This document shows, in pieces, positions 23,584 through 30,881 of a DNA stretch of 54,498 nucleotides. Under the pieces are notes generated by a model that saw nothing but the letters and a program-made list of their open reading frames with translations, made no database searches and was not told the origin of the DNA. Numbering within the stretch: position 1 is the first letter of the stretch; each line of letters starts with the position of its first letter. Source of the stretch: Candidatus Iainarchaeum sp. (lineage in GTDB: Archaea > Iainarchaeota > Iainarchaeia > Iainarchaeales > Iainarchaeaceae); NCBI GenBank assembly GCA_002687735.1, contig NZBD01000015.1:1-54498 (forward strand). Direction: 5' to 3'. A program made the position numbers and the translations under genes.

Positions 23584-23796
23584 TCAGGAAATCGAATTAA
23601 TGCAATTATTTCTAATTTCATCAGTAATTATTTGAGTGCAAAAACTCAAATCGTTTTCATTAAGGGCAGAGGAGGAATAGCATAAATCCCTCTGCTCCGT
23701 TTGTTTGTCTTCACATTCCTGAATAGTGTTGGTTGGTTTTGAAAAACAGCCAGAAAAGACAATAACTAATAAAACCAAAATAAAAAAAATTTTCAT
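23584..23796 (-). CDS. Small lipoprotein with Cys pairs
   Basis: The 70-residue precursor has a signal peptide ending in the lipobox VFSGC. The mature part contains four more Cys (ECEDK, LCYSS, FCTQ, NCIN), spaced to form two disulfides in a compact helical unit. It is likely anchored at the outer face of the membrane. No family is recognised. Confidence 0.6.
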   Translation of the reverse strand: MKIFFILVLLVIVFSGCFSKPTNTIQECEDKQTEQRDLCYSSSALNENDLSFCTQIITDEIRNNCINSIS

Positions 23797-23863
23797 AATC
23801 AGAACAAAGGATGTAACTTATTTTAATTTTTCGGAAATCAAAATCAATTATGTAGCAGTCAAG

Positions 23864-23872
23864 CTTTTATAG
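23864..23872 (+). promoter_or_regulatory. TATA box pointing to the ATG at 23894
   Basis: The cttttatag element is centred about 26 nt before the ATG at 23894, the spacing expected for a leaderless message. It is much too far from the ATG at 23942 to predict a leaderless start there. Confidence 0.4.
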
Positions 23873-23893
23873 TTGGTTTGTGTTGTTATTTGA

Positions 23894-23941
23894 ATGGCCG
23901 CAACAGTAACACAATTACTTTTACTTCTCAGCAACTAGTTT
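23894..23941 (+). other. Upstream in-frame start segment ending in an amber codon
   Basis: An ATG at 23894 opens MAATVTQLLLLLSN and meets a TAG at 23936-23938. The frame is the same as that of the membrane protein starting at 23942, and reading through would give one continuous hydrophobic first helix. The promoter position supports 23894 as the real start. The gene may be broken, wrongly sequenced, or expressed from the internal ATG. Confidence 0.45.
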
Positions 23942-24223
23942 ATGTTAGTGATAACAATGCTCTTAACAGTTAGAGCAATAGCGGTGGTAAAACCGTTTGT
24001 TGAACAGGTTGTTGTTGCTAAGACTATGTGGTATCTTTACATGGCTTTTGGTTATTCGCTTATTTCTGTAACGGTCTTTACTTCTTGGGTAATCTGGACT
24101 TTTCCAGACCTCTGGGGGATGTTAATATTATTCATGAGTTGGTTTATCCTTGTAATAATATTCATCGGACACAGACAAATCAAGGCAAGTACCGTACGGA
24201 AATCGTTCAACATCAAAATGTAA
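23942..24223 (+). CDS. Small membrane protein, possibly an interrupted gene
   Basis: From the ATG at 23942 the 93-residue product has three hydrophobic segments and an aromatic-rich second half (YLYMAFGY, WVIWTFPDLWG), ending in a basic tail. The first helix is short from this start and would be completed by the in-frame sequence upstream of the TAG at 23936. The 3' end overlaps the convergent nadE by 11 nt. No family is recognised. Confidence 0.4.
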   Translation: MLVITMLLTVRAIAVVKPFVEQVVVAKTMWYLYMAFGYSLISVTVFTSWVIWTFPDLWGMLILFMSWFILVIIFIGHRQIKASTVRKSFNIKM

Positions 24224-24983
24224 TAATAACGGGCTGCTCCCGCTTATGAGAAGTTGACTCGATTATTTTCTTTAGTTTAGCAGCAGCATCTTCTTTCCCT
24301 TTAGGAATTTCCTTATTTTTAAGAATTAAAGGAAGCAACTCATCAATAACAGAGTAACTCAACCCCAATTCTTTTTCGTCTTCTTGGTTTTCCCAGAGCT
24401 CAGCAGACGGAATCTTGTCCAAGAATTCGGGTCCTATATTTAATTGCTCTGCAACTAACCGCACTTCTTTTTTCAGTAAAGCCCCAATCGGAAAAAAGTC
24501 CGCAGCCGCATCTCCGTATTTTGTAAAATAACCCAAATAAAACTCGGATTTGTTTCCTGTTCCTGCTACAATACAATTGTTAGAATTTGCATAATTATAC
24601 AATACAACCGCTCTTGCCCTTGCATTAAGATTTGCTTTTGCAGTATTGTTTTGTTTCCACGGAAGAATTTCAAAAACCTCCAATACAGAATCGATTGACA
24701 CAATAAAATATTCAACGCCTAACTTTTTGGCGAGGTTTTCAGCATCTTTCGTGCTTGAATCTTTCGTGATTTTTGAGTTAGGCATTAGAATAGCTGTAAC
24801 ATTTTCTTTCCCTAATGTATTTACAAGCAGGGCAAGCACAACTGCAGAATCAATACCCCCGCTTAAACCCAAAACTGCTTTTTTGATGCTCCGTTCCTCA
24901 AAATAATTTTTTATTTTACTAATTAACTTTTCGGATAAATTATTTTCATTCGTTTTGTTTTCTTCCATTTTACTTTCACTCAT
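24213..24983 (-). CDS. nadE: NH3-dependent NAD+ synthetase
   Basis: The enzyme amidates nicotinic acid adenine dinucleotide to NAD+ with ATP and ammonia. The PP-loop LGLSGGIDSAVVLALL is near residue 40, and GTGNKSEFYLGYFTKYGDAAADFFPIG carries the dimer and substrate-binding region. At 256 residues there is no glutaminase domain, so free ammonia is the donor. The start could be the first ATG or the one five codons later. A HAD phosphatase gene lies 8 nt upstream on the same strand. Confidence 0.93.
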   Translation of the reverse strand: MSESKMEENKTNENNLSEKLISKIKNYFEERSIKKAVLGLSGGIDSAVVLALLVNTLGKENVTAILMPNSKITKDSSTKDAENLAKKLGVEYFIVSIDSVLEVFEILPWKQNNTAKANLNARARAVVLYNYANSNNCIVAGTGNKSEFYLGYFTKYGDAAADFFPIGALLKKEVRLVAEQLNIGPEFLDKIPSAELWENQEDEKELGLSYSVIDELLPLILKNKEIPKGKEDAAAKLKKIIESTSHKREQPVIITF

Positions 24984-24991
24984 TTTAAGCC

Positions 24992-25654
24992 CTACACAAG
25001 ATTCACTAAATCTGCAATATCTAACAGATCAAAATCTGCTTTAATTCCTTCACTGGGAAAAAGCTGACCATACTTTGCTAATGCTGTTTTCATTCCGCTC
25101 TCCTGCGCCCCTTTAATGTCTCTTCCCGGATTGTCACCAACAAACAAAATTTCCTCTGGCAGACAATCTAACTGTTCCAACGCAGCATTAAATGGAAGTG
25201 CACTTGGTTTTAATTCACCAGTATCATCAAGAGTAACAACAAAATCAAAAAAATCAGTAAGCCCCATTTCAGCCAGCCTCATCCAAGCTTTTAACCTTGG
25301 AGCATCACTAACAATTCCTAATTGTAATCCTTTTTCGCGCAGGGTTATAAGGGTGCTCCGTACATGAGGATAAGGTTCCAAATAACCAGCCTGCATTTTT
25401 CTATAAGCTGCAATTCCTCTTGAAAGAATTTTATAATCAATATCCCCTTTAGTTTCCTCTAAAAATTTCTGGAATATTTCTTGATGTTCGATCCCATGGA
25501 CTCCATAAAGCTCAAATAGTTTTCCGTATGCTTCGTCCTTATTCATTTCTAAACCAGCATCCACCATAGCCGAAATAGCAGCCTCACAGCTAATTTTTTT
25601 CATCCTCATAAAATCTATAAGGGTATTATCAAGGTCAAAAAGCACTGCTTTCAT
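24992..25654 (-). CDS. HAD-superfamily phosphatase
   Basis: This is a cytosolic haloacid-dehalogenase-fold hydrolase. The nucleophile motif DLDNTL is at residues 7-12, motif II is in GIVSDAPRL, the conserved Lys is in ELKPSALPF and the acidic motif is FVGDNPGRDIKGA. A helical cap lies between motifs I and II, as in phosphoglycolate phosphatases and YjjG-type nucleotidases. Substrate cannot be assigned. The small gap to nadE suggests co-transcription. Confidence 0.85.
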   Translation of the reverse strand: MKAVLFDLDNTLIDFMRMKKISCEAAISAMVDAGLEMNKDEAYGKLFELYGVHGIEHQEIFQKFLEETKGDIDYKILSRGIAAYRKMQAGYLEPYPHVRSTLITLREKGLQLGIVSDAPRLKAWMRLAEMGLTDFFDFVVTLDDTGELKPSALPFNAALEQLDCLPEEILFVGDNPGRDIKGAQESGMKTALAKYGQLFPSEGIKADFDLLDIADLVNLV

Positions 25655-25715
25655 AGATCACTTTTCTTGGAAAGCTGATAAAAAGCTTATATACGAGTTT
25701 GTGCCTTTTCTAAAC

Positions 25716-25949
25716 ATGGAAAAACAAGTAAAAAGCATGTTCACTCAGGCAATTTTCTTCTTTATTATAGGGGTTGTTCTAGCCTCTTTATTCATGTGGA
25801 GTATGATGCAGGGCATTACTATTCATTTTACTGGAAATGACTCATTAGCCTTTTCATATTATTTTGTTGGATGGATCTCGGGAATTGCTGCTTTCAGCCT
25901 TTATTGGCAAGCTAAAAACTTGTTTCATTTTGCCAAAATTTCGAGGTGA
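25716..25949 (+). CDS. Small two-helix membrane protein
   Basis: The 77-residue protein has two hydrophobic segments (about 11-31 and 42-62). A TATA box (cttatata, 25686-25693) lies about 26 nt before the ATG at 25716, so a leaderless start there is preferred to the GTG at 25701. The next small gene overlaps its stop by 4 nt. No family is recognised. Confidence 0.5.
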   Translation: MEKQVKSMFTQAIFFFIIGVVLASLFMWSMMQGITIHFTGNDSLAFSYYFVGWISGIAAFSLYWQAKNLFHFAKISR

Positions 25950-26140
25950 GGATAATCCCTAAAAACCGAAGCAAAATTGCTATCAACGCTCAAAGAATGA
26001 TGACCGTCAGCAGATTACGAAGCCAAATAGCTAGAGATAAGGAATTTCTAGCAAATAACCGAGGAAATATGATTACTGAGGTTGCCCAAAAAATAAAAAA
26101 ACAAATAGCGGCCGCTGAAACAAAGCTAAAAGAAGTATAA
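25946..26140 (+). CDS. Small basic coiled-coil protein
   Basis: A GTG start overlaps the stop of the preceding membrane protein as GTGA, which supports coupled translation. The 64-residue product is basic and helical. No family is recognised. The small pairing of membrane protein and coiled-coil protein repeats the arrangement at 19701-20143. Confidence 0.45.
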   Translation: MRIIPKNRSKIAINAQRMMTVSRLRSQIARDKEFLANNRGNMITEVAQKIKKQIAAAETKLKEV

Positions 26141-26147
26141 TAAAAAT

Positions 26148-26405
26148 TCACTTCTTCTTTGTTTTTTTAGCAGGAGTTTTATCTTTATTTTCTTTCGAAC
26201 CTTCACTTTCTTCCGGGTTTTTGCCCCCTTCAGGAATTTCACCTTTGAAATCCTCATTAAATTCATCAATATCCTCATCGTCTAAACCAAGATTTTTGAG
26301 GATTTTATCATGTTCCTCAATAGACATCTGATCAAAATCTTCTTTCCAGATTTTCATGTCTGCAGTTACAGGAAGAGGTTTTCCTTCTTTTTTCTTTTTA
26401 ATCAT
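26148..26405 (-). CDS. Small charged protein with acidic centre and basic ends
   Basis: The 85-residue product begins MIKKKKEG, has an acidic helical centre (LGLDDEDIDEFNEDF) and ends in a KTPAKKTKKK tail. It appears partly disordered. No family is recognised. It converges with the preceding gene, leaving 7 nt between stops. Confidence 0.5.
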   Translation of the reverse strand: MIKKKKEGKPLPVTADMKIWKEDFDQMSIEEHDKILKNLGLDDEDIDEFNEDFKGEIPEGGKNPEESEGSKENKDKTPAKKTKKK

Positions 26406-26486
26406 AACTTCTTTTAGGTTATAAAAGTTTAAAAGCTTTTGATTGAAACCAGAGAGTATTTATTTGAAAAAAACAATTAATTCTAC

Positions 26487-27329
26487 ATGGACTCTCCGGA
26501 ACCCAAAAACGAGCATCTAGAAAAATTCAAACAGGAGCTTATTATTGCGGGTTACAGCCAAAGAACTATTAGTATGTACACGCTTTACGTCAAAAATTTG
26601 TTAAACTCAGCCAAAAAACACCCAAAAGATATGGATAGATCTGATTTAGTTGGTTTTCTTGCTAAAGAAAAGGAAAAAGGATCCTCAAACTCGACTCTTG
26701 CCTTAATCCACGCTGCTTTGAAATTCTTTTTCCATAAATACCTCAAAAGCAAAATTATGGACGAAATTCCAACACCAAAGAAAAACAAATATCTCCCCAC
26801 GACACTTACTAAAGATGAAACAAAAAAACTGATCAAAGCAACAAAAAAAGGCAGAAACCGGTTGCTGTTGCAATTTATTTACTCCTCCGGGGTTCGTGTG
26901 AGTGAAGCGGTTAATATGAAAAATGAGGAAATTAATTTTAAAGAAAGAATCGGAAAAGTAAAATCCGGAAAGGGAGCCAAAGACAGGATTATTATTCTTT
27001 CAAAAAACTGGTGTAAATTAGCAAAAAAATACGTGGAAAAAAAGAAAATCAAGAGTGAATGGCTGTTCTCAAAAAAGAACGGTAAAAAAATCTCAACAGA
27101 TACTGTCCAACGCATTGTAAAAGAAGCCGGGGAAAAAGCAGAAATTGAAAAAATTGTAACTCCCCACGTTCTTAGACACAGTTTTGCCACTCATTTATTG
27201 GAAGCGGGAGAAAATATTAGGAAAATCCAAGAACTTTTAGGCCATTCAAACCTAAACACAACTCAGATTTACACCCATGTTTCTACAGAGCAACTCAAAA
27301 AAGTAAGCAGTCCTTTGGACAATCTGTAA
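26487..27329 (+). CDS. xerA: XerA-type tyrosine recombinase
   Basis: The 280-residue protein has the N-terminal SAM-like DNA-binding domain (about 8-90) and the catalytic domain with all key residues: Arg in SGVRVSEA, Lys in GAKDR, HVLRHSFATHLLEAG, GHSN and the nucleophile Tyr in TQIYTHVS. This matches archaeal XerA and bacterial XerC/D, which resolve chromosome dimers at dif. No transposon or viral genes lie nearby, so a housekeeping role is more likely than a mobile integrase. I cannot identify a dif site in the 273-nt gap that follows. Confidence 0.88.
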   Translation: MDSPEPKNEHLEKFKQELIIAGYSQRTISMYTLYVKNLLNSAKKHPKDMDRSDLVGFLAKEKEKGSSNSTLALIHAALKFFFHKYLKSKIMDEIPTPKKNKYLPTTLTKDETKKLIKATKKGRNRLLLQFIYSSGVRVSEAVNMKNEEINFKERIGKVKSGKGAKDRIIILSKNWCKLAKKYVEKKKIKSEWLFSKKNGKKISTDTVQRIVKEAGEKAEIEKIVTPHVLRHSFATHLLEAGENIRKIQELLGHSNLNTTQIYTHVSTEQLKKVSSPLDNL

Positions 27330-27547
27330 CCTCTCGTACACTAATTAATCCACAACTCTCACCAGTAATTAACCTATAACCCAATACTTCCACTACTTCC
27401 AAACAAAAATTGTAATAAAAATCTGAATTTTGATTATGTATATTTGTTTAATTACGTCTTTGGTGTTCTTTCAAAACAGAACAAAAAACAGCGTTTGTTA
27501 TGTAGATGTGTTGTTTTTTGGTGTTTACTGTGGAATTCGACATAAAC

Positions 27548-27595
27548 TTTATATATTTGGTTATATTTATTATTTTAGAATAAATTTTTTGGAGG
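27548..27595 (+). promoter_or_regulatory. Strong promoter and ribosome binding site of the PRC-barrel gene
   Basis: A good TATA box (tttatatat, 27548-27556) and a Shine-Dalgarno ggagg (27591-27595) seven nt before the ATG at 27603 predict a short leader and high expression. Upstream, caaaaaaca (27482-27490) and tgttttttg (27512-27520) form an inverted repeat. Otherwise 27330-27540 shows nothing clear. Confidence 0.55.
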
Positions 27596-27602
27596 AATTA
27601 AA

Positions 27603-27896
27603 ATGACCGTTAGATTATCAAAATTATTTGGGATGGACATCTATACTACAGACGCAGAGCATAAAGGGAAGGTTTTTGATTTAGTTATTAACCTTGAAAA
27701 GGGCAAGATTGAAACCATAACTACTGAGGCATTAAAAGCAAGATCTAAGGCTGAAGCAAAGAAAATTATAAGTGAAAAAAGCATACCTTATAACAAAGTC
27801 AGGTCCGCTAAAGACATTATAATTGTTGGTTCAACCGCTAAACAGGAAGAATCAACTAGTGATTCTGGCAGTAAAACAATAATTAGAAGACGATAA
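27603..27896 (+). CDS. PRC-barrel domain protein
   Basis: The 97-residue protein is a single PRC-barrel: RLSKLFGMDIYTTDAEHKGKVFDLVINLEKGKI, followed by residues of the second half ending VRSAKDIIIVG, then a Ser-rich linker and a basic IIRRR end. PRC barrels in archaea occur alone or with CdvA and RNA-processing proteins; the role here is open. Its promoter and ribosome site look strong. Confidence 0.8.
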   Translation: MTVRLSKLFGMDIYTTDAEHKGKVFDLVINLEKGKIETITTEALKARSKAEAKKIISEKSIPYNKVRSAKDIIIVGSTAKQEESTSDSGSKTIIRRR

Positions 27897-27979
27897 AAAG
27901 ATGTTTTTACGATCCTTTTTTTATTTTTATGTTTACTAATTATACATAAGGAGATTTTGTTTTATAATATAGGTTATTA

Positions 27980-28576
27980 GTGGAATTGTGGGGTGTTGGT
28001 TTGTTAAAAGGTTATTTTGTTCAGTATAAGTTCATTATTCCAGAGGCAACTAAACATTCGTCATATACTTACCAAAAACTTTTTAGGGCACTATATGGTT
28101 ACACTCAGAATGTTACCAAAGCTAACGGGAAAACCTATCACTATCACAGAAAAGGAATTCTTTCGGAAATCCCATACATCCGCCCAGGAAAGAATTGTGT
28201 TATTATTCCTCCAAAATCTTTTAGTTCTTTAGATTCTTTTTTCAAAACAGGAAAAAACCCAAGTCATTATTGGAGAGTTAAAGGGGACTGGAAAGCTGTT
28301 TTTTATTTAGACGAAAAAAATCTTGATGAAAAACAAGTTGTTACTGCACTTAAGGATCAGATTAAAAGAGGGTTTCAGGGAGATGATCAGGCTGTGCTGG
28401 ATCTTACTTTCTTAGCGGACAAAGTTAAAAATAATGAGCCGATTTCTAAGGACAAAATCAATTTGGCTTTAAATGAAGCCGAACCAATAATTTCAAACCC
28501 TTGGTTTAAGGAAGTTTACCAAAAAGACCCTGGGTTAAAACAGTTTTTTGACGCTTATCGTGCTTTAAAGCCTTAG
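27980..28576 (+). CDS. Hypothetical protein, 198 residues
   Basis: No family is recognised with confidence. The N-terminal half is rich in Tyr and His (KHSSYTYQKLFRALYGYTQ, GKTYHYHRKGILSEIPYIRPG) and basic, which suggests nucleic-acid binding (inference). The C-terminal half is acidic and helical. No ATG is near; the GTG at 27980, the TTG at 27986 and the TTG at 28001 are all possible starts. A TATA-like ttttataat lies at 27960-27968. Confidence 0.55.
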   Translation: MELWGVGLLKGYFVQYKFIIPEATKHSSYTYQKLFRALYGYTQNVTKANGKTYHYHRKGILSEIPYIRPGKNCVIIPPKSFSSLDSFFKTGKNPSHYWRVKGDWKAVFYLDEKNLDEKQVVTALKDQIKRGFQGDDQAVLDLTFLADKVKNNEPISKDKINLALNEAEPIISNPWFKEVYQKDPGLKQFFDAYRALKP

Positions 28577-28578
28577 TT

Positions 28579-28992
28579 TTAGCTATTTTTAACAGTTTCT
28601 TTTTCATTTTCAATTTTCTCTTTTTTACCTTCTAATTTTATTAAAATATCTCGTTTTCTCCATTTTTTCTTCCCTCCGACATTGTTTGTTTCAACAAGGC
28701 CGATATCAACTAATGTTTTGATATAGGGGTACAAACTCCGATCATTCTTATAATCCATTCCAAAAAGCTCTCTGATTCTCCTTAGGATTTCATCCATTGT
28801 AATCCATTCATCAAACCCCAGAATTGCGGCGATATGAGACGCCTGTGAATTATCATTCAATTTAATATAATCCCAAACACTGTGAATTTCTTCAATTAAC
28901 TCTTCTTTTTTTTCATAAATGCTATTCTTGAGAGATGGGGCTTCTTTTTTTTCTATTTTAAATATCTTTTTTAACCAACCAACTAAATCCAT
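28579..28992 (-). CDS. Winged-helix DNA-binding protein
   Basis: The 137-residue protein has a charged N-terminal region and a winged-helix-like core: SQASHIAAILGFDEWITMDEILRRI, then SLYPYIKTLVDIGLVETNNVGGKKKWRKRDI, typical of helix-turn-helix plus wing. The C-terminus is a charged helix. I use the ATG at 28992 (MDLVGW). It is probably a transcription regulator; its target is unknown. It converges with the preceding gene. Confidence 0.65.
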   Translation of the reverse strand: MDLVGWLKKIFKIEKKEAPSLKNSIYEKKEELIEEIHSVWDYIKLNDNSQASHIAAILGFDEWITMDEILRRIRELFGMDYKNDRSLYPYIKTLVDIGLVETNNVGGKKKWRKRDILIKLEGKKEKIENEKETVKNS

Positions 28993-29224
28993 ATTAGTAA
29001 TTACTCTAAACTCCTTTTTATAATTATTGTTATGCCTACGATTACTCTTTATCAACAAAGTAATGCTTTATTTTGCTGGTAATTACTAGTCTTTTTTTGC
29101 TGATTGCCGTATTTTTAGGCATAATTTCTTGTTTTTAATGTATTTTGGCAATAATATTAACAAAAAGTAAGCGTGTTTTACGTATCATTTCAGGGTTTTT
29201 TGGTATTGGTTGATAAAATTATTT

Positions 29225-29283
29225 TTTTGTGAGTGTATTTTTAGTGCTTTTTATAAATTCGGTTGTTTTGTGAGTGTATTTTT
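29225..29283. repeat. Pair of 18-nt direct repeats in an AT-rich gap
   Basis: The sequence ttttgtgagtgtattttt occurs exactly at 29225-29242 and 29266-29283, with 23 nt between. The word cagggtttt occurs near both 29191 and 29284. The gap 28993-29421 has no gene on either strand that I would support. The repeats could be binding sites. Confidence 0.6.
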
Positions 29284-29421
29284 CAGGGTTTTAGAAAAAA
29301 AAGTTTATTTTTGAGTATGATTTACCGGACTTTGAATTAACTAACTGAAAAGTATCGTATTTTAGCAGTTACTCATAAAACAAGCTATTTTAGGTAAGTC
29401 CTGTTAAATTCAGAATTTGAA

Positions 29422-29496
29422 TAGCGGGGGAAGGATTTGAACCTTCGACCTTCGGGTTATGAGCCCGACGGGCACTCCTGACTGCCCTACCCCGCT
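29422..29496 (-). tRNA. Initiator tRNA-Met (CAU)
   Basis: The cloverleaf is complete on the minus strand: acceptor AGCGGGG/CCCCGCT, a D-arm closed by GGGC/GCCC, an anticodon stem TCGGG/CCCGA around CTCATAA, a T-arm GAAGG-TTCAAAT-CCTTC and discriminator A. The A1-U72 pair and three consecutive G-C pairs in the anticodon stem are the marks of archaeal initiator tRNA. CCA is not encoded. An AT-rich gtatattt lies upstream. The 202 nt to the next gene hold two tttaaagctat direct repeats near 29579 and 29608 and no gene. Confidence 0.92.
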
Positions 29497-29698
29497 ATAA
29501 ATCAAATATACTCATTACACGTAAGTTTAATAAACCCAATTATTTTGCCTAATATCCTTTATTTTAGCGTAAAATCCAATTTAAAGCTATTTGTTGCGGT
29601 TTATTGTAGTTTAAAGCTATAATTTGGCTTTGTTTTGGTTTTAACTGGTTTGTTTTATTGTAAATTGCGCTTCGTTCTATGTCCAAGAATTCGTGTAT

Positions 29699-30241
29699 TC
29701 ATATTGCTTTTTCCAGGTCGGTCAACTCGGATTTCATTAAGTCAATTTTCTTTTTCAAGTCTTTGACTCTTTTCTTGTTGTTTATTGCTTTCAGGGGTCT
29801 GCCGGTATCTGGGCATTTAAACCCGTATTCTGCAGCAATTTCAAAAGGGTAAAATGCACTGTCTTTTCCGGCACTGAAAAAAGCATGGGTTCCTTCAAAT
29901 TCAATTTCTTTTTCAAGTTTGGTTATTTCTTCAACCTGTTGTTCCAGTATTAATGTAGCAATCCGGGGGGCTTTAATTTCCCAGGTGTATGAATACCATC
30001 CCGTTTTCACGTTTTTTGTTTTCTGGTAACAGGCAATACCTCGGTAATGAAGCCTGTTCAAAATAGTTCTAATTTCGGTAATTTTTAAAGGTAATTTTTT
30101 GCCAATTTCTTCATCAGTAACTGGCTTTCGTTTGCCTGAACAAATTTTAACTAATTCAATAGCATAATCCCCGGCAACTGAAATCAAAAAGTCTTTGACC
30201 AATAAGTATTCGTAAATTTTTTTCTTTGGGAATTTAGCCAT
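29699..30241 (-). CDS. tfe: Transcription factor E with decayed zinc ribbon
   Basis: TFE, the archaeal TFIIE-alpha homolog, helps open promoters with RNA polymerase. The winged helix (about residues 10-100) is typical: VTDEEIGKKLPLKITEIRTILNRLHYRGIACYQKT and TGWYSYTWEI. The zinc ribbon that should follow has only one Cys (KCPDTGRPL, about 140); the first CxxC is replaced by the region FFSAGKDSAF, so zinc binding is probably lost. A C-terminal coiled coil remains. The ATG at 30241 is preferred to an upstream GTG at 30256. A trm56 gene lies 49 nt upstream on the same strand. Confidence 0.85.
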   Translation of the reverse strand: MAKFPKKKIYEYLLVKDFLISVAGDYAIELVKICSGKRKPVTDEEIGKKLPLKITEIRTILNRLHYRGIACYQKTKNVKTGWYSYTWEIKAPRIATLILEQQVEEITKLEKEIEFEGTHAFFSAGKDSAFYPFEIAAEYGFKCPDTGRPLKAINNKKRVKDLKKKIDLMKSELTDLEKAI

Positions 30242-30290
30242 AGTATATTTTTTCACCGTTATTGTTTTTTAAAGTAAAACGAATTTTTGA

Positions 30291-30821
30291 TTACTTTTTG
30301 TTGACTTTTTTCCCTTTTGCAACCGGTTCAATGGAAATTTTTGCCCCACCAAATTTTTTCGCTAGCTCTTTTCCTTCTTGTAGCCTATCCAAAAAAACAG
30401 CCATTGCGGCGATTTCAGAATGCGGTTGAAGCGTTACCGACACATTATAATCGGCCATTTCATAAACTTCCTTTTCCACTTTTTGAGATCCAATAATCAC
30501 AAGTAATTTGTTAAATTTCCTAATTGCTTGCTCCGTTTCCTGAACCGGCAAACCATACATAGTTAAATGTACAGAGGTAAATCCTTTCTTTTTGTAATGC
30601 GTTATTCTTTTTCTCCAGCTATCAAAAAACTCAACTCCTGCGCCTTTACCCCATTGTTTGTTCATAGTGTTAACCGTATTCTCAATACTTTCATCCTTCT
30701 CTCCAATAACCTCTACTTTATCTGCTCCAAAAGCTCTTGCCACTAGACAACAATGACTTGTAACCCTATAATCTCTCACAGGCCTATGTCCGTATCTGAG
30801 AACAATAATTTCCTTAACCAT
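30291..30821 (-). CDS. trm56: tRNA (cytidine-56-2'-O)-methyltransferase
   Basis: This archaeal SPOUT-class enzyme methylates the ribose of C56 in the tRNA T-loop with S-adenosylmethionine. The 176-residue product matches aTrm56 along its length: VLRYGHRPVRDYRVTSHCCLVARAFGA at the N-terminus, VHLTMYGLPV and LLVIIGSQKVEKEVYEMADYNVSVT, which forms the knot region, then SEIAAMAVFLDRL. The ATG at 30821 gives the usual N-terminus. serS starts 60 nt away on the other strand. Confidence 0.9.
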   Translation of the reverse strand: MVKEIIVLRYGHRPVRDYRVTSHCCLVARAFGADKVEVIGEKDESIENTVNTMNKQWGKGAGVEFFDSWRKRITHYKKKGFTSVHLTMYGLPVQETEQAIRKFNKLLVIIGSQKVEKEVYEMADYNVSVTLQPHSEIAAMAVFLDRLQEGKELAKKFGGAKISIEPVAKGKKVNKK

Positions 30822-30881
30822 AGTTAAATTTCGTCTAGAGCAGTTTTTATTCTTTATTTTACTTAAATTCACTGTGATTTT

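Noticed and set aside
23936-23938. TAG as a sense codon (pyrrolysine or code change).
   Set aside because: Several well-supported genes here (coaD, serS, lysS, the homing endonuclease) end in TAG, and no pyrrolysine gene is in the window.
26487-27329. Tyrosine recombinase as the integrase of a mobile element.
   Set aside because: The sequence fits chromosomal XerA, and no attachment repeats, phage or plasmid genes were seen around it.
29059-29421. Replication origin in the AT-rich, repeat-containing gap.
   Set aside because: There is no orc1/cdc6 gene nearby and no recognisable origin-recognition-box motif; the two repeats alone are not enough.
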